Below, piece after piece: positions 7,894 through 11,707 of a stretch of DNA of 11,707 nucleotides (positions are counted from its first letter, which is position 1; every line of letters starts with the position of its first letter). The DNA is from Alphaproteobacteria bacterium (lineage in GTDB: Bacteria > Pseudomonadota > Alphaproteobacteria > Geminicoccales > Geminicoccaceae). The translations under genes were made by a program, and so were the position numbers. The stretch lies in the NCBI GenBank assembly GCA_026982585.1, contig JALSGW010000308.1, positions 1 through 11,707 of the forward strand, in the 5' to 3' direction. Below the pieces are notes generated by a model. That model made no database searches. It saw only the letters and a list, made by a program, of their open reading frames with translations, and was not told the DNA's origin.

Positions 7894-9195
7894 TCAGTAG
7901 CGGTAATGATCCGGCTTGTAGGGCCCGTCCACTTCGACGCCGATGTAGGCCGCCTGCTCCGGGGTGAGCCGGGTGAGCTTCACGCCCAGCTTGTCGAGGT
8001 GCAGCCGCGCGACATGCTCGTCGAGCTTCTTGGGCAGGGTGTAGACCTTGCGCTGGTAGCGCTCGGGATGGGTCCAGAGCTCGATCTGGGCCAGCACCTG
8101 GTTGGTGAAGGAGGCGCTCATGACGAAGCTGGGATGGCCCTTGGCGCAGCCGAGGTTGAGGAGCCGCCCCTTGGCCAGCACGATGATGCGCTTGCCGTCG
8201 GGAAACTCCACCTCGTCCACCTGCGGCTTGATCTCGTGCCAGCGGAAGTTGCGCAGCGCCGAGATCTCGATTTCGGCGTCGAAATGGCCGATGTTGCCGA
8301 CGATGGCGCCGTCCTTCATGGCGCGCATGTGCTCGAGGGTAATCACCTTCACGTTGCCGGTGGCGGTGATGAAGATGTCGCCCCTTGGGGCGAGCTCCTC
8401 CATGGTGCTCACTTCGAAACCGTCCATGGCCGCCTGCAGGGCGCAGATGGGATCGATCTCGGTGATCGCCACCCGCGCCCCCTGACCCCTGAGCGCCTGC
8501 GCGCAGCCCTTGCCGACGTCGCCGTAGCCGCAGACGACGGCGAGCTTGCCCGCGATCATGGTGCTGGTGGCGCGCATGAGGCCGTCGATCAGGCTCTGGC
8601 GGCAACCGTAGAGATTGTCGAACTTGGACTTGGTGACGCTGTCGTTGACGTTGATGGCCGGGATCAGCAGCGTGCCCTTGCGCTCCATCTCGTAGAGGCG
8701 ATGGACGCCGGTGGTGGTCTCCTCGGAGACCCCGCGCACGTCGGCGAGGAGATCGGGATATTTTTCGTGCATCACCTGGGTGAGATCGCCGCCGTCGTCG
8801 AGCAGCAGGTTGGGGCGCCAGCCGTCGGGGCCGAAGATGGTCTGGTCGATGCACCACCAGTACTCCTCCTCGCTCTCCCCCTTCCAGGCGAACACCGGCA
8901 CCCCTTCCGCGGCCATGGCGGCGGCGGCGTGGTCCTGGGTCGAATAGATGTTGCAGGAGGACCAGCGCACCTCCGCACCGAGCTCGCGCAGGGTGCGGAT
9001 AAGGGCCGCGGTCTCCACCGTCATGTGCAGGCAGCCGGCGATGCGCGCTCCTTTGAGGGGCTTGGAGGATCCGTACTGGCGGCGCAGCGCCATCAGCCCG
9101 GGCATCTCCCGTTCGGCGATGGCGATCTCCCGTTGCCCCCAAGGGGCGAGGTCGATGTCGGCCACCCGGTAATCGTTGAAGGCGCGTTCGCTCAT
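7894..9195 (-). CDS. ahcY: Adenosylhomocysteinase (S-adenosyl-L-homocysteine hydrolase)
   Basis: A 433-residue NAD-dependent cytosolic enzyme that splits S-adenosylhomocysteine to adenosine and homocysteine, relieving product inhibition of SAM-dependent methyltransferases and feeding methionine synthesis. Recognisable blocks are GCLHMTVETA with His57, STQDHAAAA, LLDDGGDLT (DDGGD at 133-137), RGVSEETTTGVHRLY, AINVNDSVTKSKFDNLYGC (Lys189, Asp193), the NAD-binding GYGDVGKG at 223-230, GHPSFVMS and the C-terminal DGPYKPDHYRY. No break or missing key residue is seen. It is the short form, close in size to the mammalian enzyme (432 residues); the insertion of roughly 40 residues before the SEETTTGV block found in many bacterial enzymes is absent. 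The ATG at 9195 has AGGAG 10 nt upstream; the open frame extends to 9315 but would overlap ptsH. It sits between ptsH and tsaE. Confidence 0.97.
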   Translation of the reverse strand: MSERAFNDYRVADIDLAPWGQREIAIAEREMPGLMALRRQYGSSKPLKGARIAGCLHMTVETAALIRTLRELGAEVRWSSCNIYSTQDHAAAAMAAEGVPVFAWKGESEEEYWWCIDQTIFGPDGWRPNLLLDDGGDLTQVMHEKYPDLLADVRGVSEETTTGVHRLYEMERKGTLLIPAINVNDSVTKSKFDNLYGCRQSLIDGLMRATSTMIAGKLAVVCGYGDVGKGCAQALRGQGARVAITEIDPICALQAAMDGFEVSTMEELAPRGDIFITATGNVKVITLEHMRAMKDGAIVGNIGHFDAEIEISALRNFRWHEIKPQVDEVEFPDGKRIIVLAKGRLLNLGCAKGHPSFVMSASFTNQVLAQIELWTHPERYQRKVYTLPKKLDEHVARLHLDKLGVKLTRLTPEQAAYIGVEVDGPYKPDHYRY

Positions 9196-9205
9196 CGTCC
9201 GCCAG

Positions 9206-9210
9206 CTCCT
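9206..9210 (-). promoter_or_regulatory. Ribosome binding site of ahcY
   Basis: Minus-strand AGGAG, 10 nt ahead of the ATG at 9195. It supports this start over the longer open frame reaching 9315 and suggests ahcY is translated independently of ptsH. Confidence 0.65.
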
Positions 9211-9267
9211 CTCATGGCCTGGTTCCGCACAGCCGATCCCGACCGGCGCCGGCTGCCCCAAAGCGGC

Positions 9268-9284
9268 CGGGGCGCGCCGCCCCG
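9268..9284. terminator. GC-rich hairpin between ptsH and ahcY (weak terminator or mRNA end stabiliser)
   Basis: Seven-base arms CGGGGCG and CGCCCCG separated by three bases, starting 5 nt after the ptsH stop codon. On the minus strand the stem is followed by GGCCGCTTTGGGG, with only three T, so it is a poor intrinsic terminator. It might attenuate read-through or protect the 3' end of the PTS message. The rest of the 94-nt gap is GC-rich with another short palindrome, CCGGCGCCGG at 9243-9252, and no recognisable promoter. Confidence 0.35.
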
Positions 9285-9289
9285 CCCTC

Positions 9290-9568
9290 CTATTCGTCGA
9301 AGCCGCGCCGCACAAGGGCCGCCAATGCGGCGATCGCCTCTTGTGCCTGGGCGCCGCGGGCGGTGAGACGAAGTTCGCTGCCCGGTGCGGCCGCCAGCAT
9401 CATGAGGCCGAGGATGGAGGTGCCGGGCACGGTGGTGTCGTCCTTGGTCACCATCACCTCGGCGTCGAAGCGCTCGGCCAGCCGCACGAAACGGGCCGCC
9501 GCCCGCGCGTGCAGGCCGCGTTCGTTGACCACCACCACCCGGGCCTCCGCGGCGTTGGCCTCTTCCAT
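9290..9568 (-). CDS. ptsH: HPr-family phosphocarrier protein
   Basis: A 92-residue HPr/NPr-type protein that relays phosphate from Enzyme I (through phosphoenolpyruvate) to EIIA proteins. The phosphorylated His20, equal to His15 of classical HPr, is in NERGLHARAAARFV; the HARA form rather than HARP is typical of NPr-like proteins. Ser51 in VPGTSILGLMML corresponds to Ser46, the target of HPr kinase, which fits the hprK gene 1.3 kb upstream. The ATG at 9568 begins 10 nt after the manX stop; a GGGAG lies 13 nt upstream, somewhat far, so coupling to manX is likely. No Enzyme I gene follows; ahcY does. Sure of family; ptsH or npr naming is a matter of convention. Confidence 0.94.
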   Translation of the reverse strand: MEEANAAEARVVVVNERGLHARAAARFVRLAERFDAEVMVTKDDTTVPGTSILGLMMLAAAPGSELRLTARGAQAQEAIAALAALVRRGFDE

Positions 9569-9578
9569 GCCGGACGCG

Positions 9579-9992
9579 TCACTCCCGATCCCGATCGACG
9601 GCGAGCAGACGGCTCGCCACCTGGATGTACTTGCGCCCGGCCTTCATCGCCTCCTCCGCCGCAGCGGCCAGATCCAGGCTCTCGCGCACCCGGGCGAGCT
9701 TGACCAGCATCGGCAGGTTGACCCCCGCCACCACCTCCACCCCGGGACGCTCCAGCACCGACATGGCGAGGTTGGAGGGGGTGCCGCCGAACATGTCGGT
9801 GAGCAGGATCACCCCAGCACCCGCATCCACCTCCTCGACCGCGGCCAGGATTTCCGCCCGCCGGTCCTCGATGTCGTCCTCGGGCCCGATCGCCACCGCC
9901 CGCACCCGCTCCTGGGGGCCCACGATGTGCTCGAGGGCTGCGCGCAGCTCGTGGGCGAGCCGACCGTGGGTGACGAGGACCAGGCCGATCAT
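9579..9992 (-). CDS. manX: PTS EIIA component, mannose/fructose (ManX) family
   Basis: A 137-residue single-domain EIIA-Man protein, expected to accept phosphate from HPr. The phosphorylated residue is His9 in LVLVTHGRLA, and the second active-site element TDMFGGTPSN is at 65-74 with Asp66. No EIIB, EIIC or EIID is fused or nearby, so it is probably a regulatory phospho-acceptor rather than a sugar transporter part; this stand-alone protein is usual in proteobacterial nitrogen-PTS clusters. The ATG at 9992 overlaps the rapZ stop as ATGA and has an excellent GGAGGT 9 nt upstream; the open frame runs to 10127 but lies inside rapZ. A short repeat GATCGGGATCGGGA closes the gene. Confidence 0.93.
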   Translation of the reverse strand: MIGLVLVTHGRLAHELRAALEHIVGPQERVRAVAIGPEDDIEDRRAEILAAVEEVDAGAGVILLTDMFGGTPSNLAMSVLERPGVEVVAGVNLPMLVKLARVRESLDLAAAAEEAMKAGRKYIQVASRLLAVDRDRE

Positions 9993-10867
9993 CCCGCACA
10001 CACCTCCACCGCCGTCTCGCCCGCCGGCAGGTCGCGGTGCCAGACCACCACCCGCCAGCCGCAGCCGTCGAGCCTCCGTGCGAGGCGCTCGACCACGAAG
10101 ACCGAGCGATGCCGGCCGCCGGTGCATCCCAGAGCCACGGTGAGATGGCTCTTACCCTCCTCTCGGTAGGCCGGCAACAGCAGCTCCAACAGCTCCAACA
10201 ACCTCCGCTCGAACGGCGCGAAGCGCGGGTCCTCGCGGATGTAGCGGCCCACCTCGGGATCGCGTCCGCTCCGGGCACGCAGCTCCGGCACCCAGTGGGG
10301 ATTGCGCAAAAACCGCACGTCCACCACCACATCCGCCTCCCGGGGCAGGCCGCCGCGGTAGGCGAAGGAGAGCAGGGTGAGCAGCGGCAGGGGCGCGCGC
10401 GCCGGCCTGAGGAGGCCCGCGAGCCGCTCGCGCAGCTGCGGCAGACCCATGCGGCTGGTCTCCACCACCACGTCGGCCGCCTCGCGAAGCGGCGCCATCA
10501 GCTGCCGCTCGTGGGCAAGCGCGTCCGCGATCGGACGCTCCCCCGCGAGCGGATGCCGCCTGCGCGTCTCGCTGAAGCGACGGATCAGGGTCTCCTGGTC
10601 GGCCTCTATGAACATCAGCAGCAGCTGCGCCTGGCCCCGCCGGAGCTTGCGGCTCAGGCGCACCAGCTCGGTGGCGTCGAAGGCGCGGGAGCGGCTGTCG
10701 ATGCCCACCGCGAGATCGCGGCTCAAGGTCTCGGGATCCCCCACCAGCCGCTCGAGCAGCCCCATGGGCAGATTGTCCACCGCCTCGAACCCGAGATCCT
10801 CGAGGATGCGCAGGGCGGAGCTGCGCCCGGCGCCCGCAAGACCGGTGACGATCACCACCCGCCGCAT
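9989..10867 (-). CDS. rapZ: RapZ/YvcJ-family nucleotide-binding protein
   Basis: A 292-residue member of the RapZ family. E. coli RapZ guides RNase E to the small RNA GlmZ and controls GlmS, hence amino-sugar supply; in other bacteria the role is less known. The N-terminal P-loop is GLAGAGRS at 9-16 with Arg15 in place of the usual Lys, a variant I remember in alphaproteobacterial homologues. Further family marks are LEDLGFEAVDNLP, FIEADQETLIRRFSETRRRHPL, DVRFLRNPHW and GCTGGRHRS at 247-255. The C-terminus is DLPAGETAVEVCAG and lacks the Lys/Arg-rich tail that binds RNA in E. coli, so the adapter role should not be assumed. The ATG at 10867 shares its A with the hprK stop (TGATG), while the gene end overlaps manX by four bases. 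Confidence 0.93.
   Translation of the reverse strand: MRRVVIVTGLAGAGRSSALRILEDLGFEAVDNLPMGLLERLVGDPETLSRDLAVGIDSRSRAFDATELVRLSRKLRRGQAQLLLMFIEADQETLIRRFSETRRRHPLAGERPIADALAHERQLMAPLREAADVVVETSRMGLPQLRERLAGLLRPARAPLPLLTLLSFAYRGGLPREADVVVDVRFLRNPHWVPELRARSGRDPEVGRYIREDPRFAPFERRLLELLELLLPAYREEGKSHLTVALGCTGGRHRSVFVVERLARRLDGCGWRVVVWHRDLPAGETAVEVCAG
10002..10007 (-). promoter_or_regulatory. Ribosome binding site of manX
   Basis: Minus-strand GGAGGT inside the last codons of rapZ, 9 nt ahead of the ATG at 9992. It is the strongest Shine-Dalgarno I saw in the PTS cluster and fixes the manX start. Confidence 0.65.
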
Positions 10868-11280
10868 CAGGCCACCCGTCCGGCCCAGAGCAACGCCCCG
10901 ATCCGCGCCACCGCCGATGGATGACCGGGGTCGATGCCGGCCTCCACGAGCTCGACCCCGCATATGGCCACCGCCCGGGGCTCGGGCAAGCGGCTGCCCG
11001 AGCCCGCAGCGCCGAGCCGCAGCAAGAGGTCCACCCGGGTGCTGGCCAGCGTCGGCAGCCGGTAGATGCCCTGGCCCCTGAGCTCCACCAGGCCGGGCGG
11101 ATCGAGCGCGCCGGCATAGAGCCGGCCGCCCACCGCCCAAAGCCGCACCAGATCGTCCGCCACCAGCCAGGCACCGGCGGCGATCAGGCGCAGCACGAGG
11201 TCCGACTTGCCGGCGCCGGAGGCGCCACGGATCAGCACACCCCGTTCCAGAAAACGCACGCAGGAGCCGTGCAGCCGCAC
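10867..11280 (-). CDS. hprK: HPr kinase/phosphorylase, short kinase-domain-only form
   Basis: A 137-residue protein matching only the C-terminal kinase domain of HPr kinase/phosphorylase, which phosphorylates the regulatory serine of HPr and can reverse this. The usual ~310-residue enzyme has an extra N-terminal domain; its absence is normal for alphaproteobacterial HprK. Seen are LHGSCV with His4-Gly5 (aligning with the IHG of the long enzymes), Walker A GASGAGKS at 19-26, LVADDLV with Asp42-Asp43, and VELRGQGIYRLP (Glu66, Arg68, Gly69, Gly71). The GTG at 11280 is the first start in frame after the ptsN stop and places LHG right at the N-terminus as in relatives, but no good Shine-Dalgarno precedes it and a hairpin ends 3 nt upstream. 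Targets are likely the HPr encoded by ptsH (Ser51). Confidence 0.92.
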   Translation of the reverse strand: MRLHGSCVRFLERGVLIRGASGAGKSDLVLRLIAAGAWLVADDLVRLWAVGGRLYAGALDPPGLVELRGQGIYRLPTLASTRVDLLLRLGAAGSGSRLPEPRAVAICGVELVEAGIDPGHPSAVARIGALLWAGRVA

Positions 11281-11283
11281 CGT

Positions 11284-11301
11284 CCCGCGCGCTTGCGCGG
11301 G
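11284..11301. other. GC hairpin directly ahead of the hprK start
   Basis: Arms CCCGCGC and GCGCGGG with a four-base loop, in the 40-nt ptsN/hprK gap, ending 3 nt before the GTG. It covers the place where the hprK ribosome binding site should be, so it may lower hprK translation or make it depend on ribosomes coming from ptsN. No T-run follows. The repeat is seen; the effect is inference. Confidence 0.35.
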
Positions 11302-11320
11302 CGCGCTCGGAGCCGGTTCC

Positions 11321-11707
11321 TCAGGCCGCCTGGTGGTGCGGTCGCTGGGTGAGCAGCCGGTAGATATGCTCCACGTCCTCCTCGCTGCGCAGGCGTGCCC
11401 GCACCTCGGGATCCCGCAACAGCCGCGCGAGCCGGGCGAGGGCCTTGAGATGCTCGGCGCTGCTGGTGCTCTCCGGCGCCAACAGCAAGAACACCAGATC
11501 CACCGGCACCTCGTCCACCGCCTCGAAATCCACCGCCTCTGCGAGGCGCACGAACGCCCCCACCAGATGGTCGAGATCCTTGATCTTGGCGTGGGGAATG
11601 GCGATGCCTTCCCCGATCGCGGTGGTACCCAGCCGCTCCCGCTCCAACAGCGCCTCCAACACCCGATCGGGATCCAGCGCCTCCCCCTTGCTCACCAGCT
11701 GGGCGAG
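11321..11707 (-). CDS. ptsN: PTS EIIA-Ntr regulatory protein, N-terminus cut by window edge
   Basis: The last 128 residues of a nitrogen-PTS EIIA protein, a phospho-acceptor that in studied proteobacteria regulates potassium transport, sensor kinases and RpoN-linked functions depending on its phosphorylation state. The reading frame is still open at position 11707 (it begins LAQLVSKGEALDP), so the true start, probably 20-25 residues further, lies outside; the GTG at 11695 is likely an internal Val. Visible marks are LEALLERERLGTTAIGEGIAIPHAK with the phosphorylated His at visible residue 39, then VDLVFLLLAPESTSSAEHLKALARLARLLRD and a C-terminal LRSEEDVEHIYRLL. No permease domain is fused. hprK starts 40 nt downstream. 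In many proteobacteria rpoN and hpf lie upstream of ptsN, but that cannot be seen here. Confidence 0.93.
   Translation of the reverse strand, partial: LAQLVSKGEALDPDRVLEALLERERLGTTAIGEGIAIPHAKIKDLDHLVGAFVRLAEAVDFEAVDEVPVDLVFLLLAPESTSSAEHLKALARLARLLRDPEVRARLRSEEDVEHIYRLLTQRPHHQAA

Noticed and set aside
9196..9289. SAH riboswitch ahead of ahcY
   Set aside because: The gene makes this a fair guess, but the leader is short and I could not match the conserved core of the known SAH aptamer; the only GAGGAGC-like string overlaps the Shine-Dalgarno. A covariance-model scan would settle it.
7657..9366. 569-residue open frame on the plus strand opposite ahcY and tsaE
   Set aside because: Repetitive Ala/Val/Gly/Asp/His composition expected from the reverse complement of conserved GC-rich genes; no motif is seen.
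10177..10206. Tandem repeat of AGCTCCAAC near the middle of rapZ
   Set aside because: It encodes the leucine-rich helix LLELLELL inside a conserved protein; a small codon-level repeat and not a separate element.

Overview
The window looks like a chromosomal housekeeping block from a high-GC (roughly 70% by eye) member of the Pseudomonadota, most likely an alphaproteobacterium or a lineage branching near it. Pointers are the proteobacterial AddA/AddB pair with an AddB that lacks iron-sulphur cysteines, a short HprK made only of the kinase domain, a RapZ with the GAGRS P-loop that I associate with alphaproteobacteria, and the order hprK-rapZ-manX-ptsH-ahcY-...-tsaE-...-addB-addA, which I remember in looser form from Rhizobiales and Rhodobacterales genomes. 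All ten genes lie on the minus strand, so the text below reads from high to low coordinates.

Region 1 (11707 to 9290) is a regulatory phosphotransferase cluster: ptsN (cut by the window edge), hprK, rapZ, manX and ptsH. hprK/rapZ share one base, rapZ/manX overlap by four bases, and manX and ptsH are 10 nt apart, so this is almost certainly one operon. It holds phosphocarrier proteins (HPr, EIIA-Man type, EIIA-Ntr) and the HPr kinase, but no sugar permease and no Enzyme I. This fits a nitrogen/carbon-signalling PTS rather than sugar uptake.

Region 2 (9289 to 984) begins after a 94-nt gap holding a GC-rich hairpin and a good Shine-Dalgarno. It carries ahcY (S-adenosylhomocysteine hydrolase), tsaE (tRNA t6A synthesis ATPase), addB and addA. 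tsaE and addB overlap by 17 nt, and addB and addA by four (GTGA). AddA and AddB together form the helicase-nuclease that processes double-strand breaks for RecA-dependent repair, and both nuclease active sites look intact.

Region 3 (983 to 1) has a 103-nt intergenic stretch with a perfect 22-bp palindrome directly next to the ribosome binding site of the last gene, a GGDEF diguanylate cyclase with a degenerate receiver-like N-terminus. The final 40 nt after its stop hold nothing I can assign.

I see no transposon, CRISPR array, tRNA, rRNA or clear foreign island, and no convincing wholly new system. The points most worth a second look are the palindrome with a possible alternative fold over the GGDEF ribosome binding site, the joining of ptsN with the hprK-rapZ-manX-ptsH group, the RapZ that lacks the basic RNA-binding tail known from E. 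coli, and the tight tsaE-addB-addA order without the genes I expect in between.
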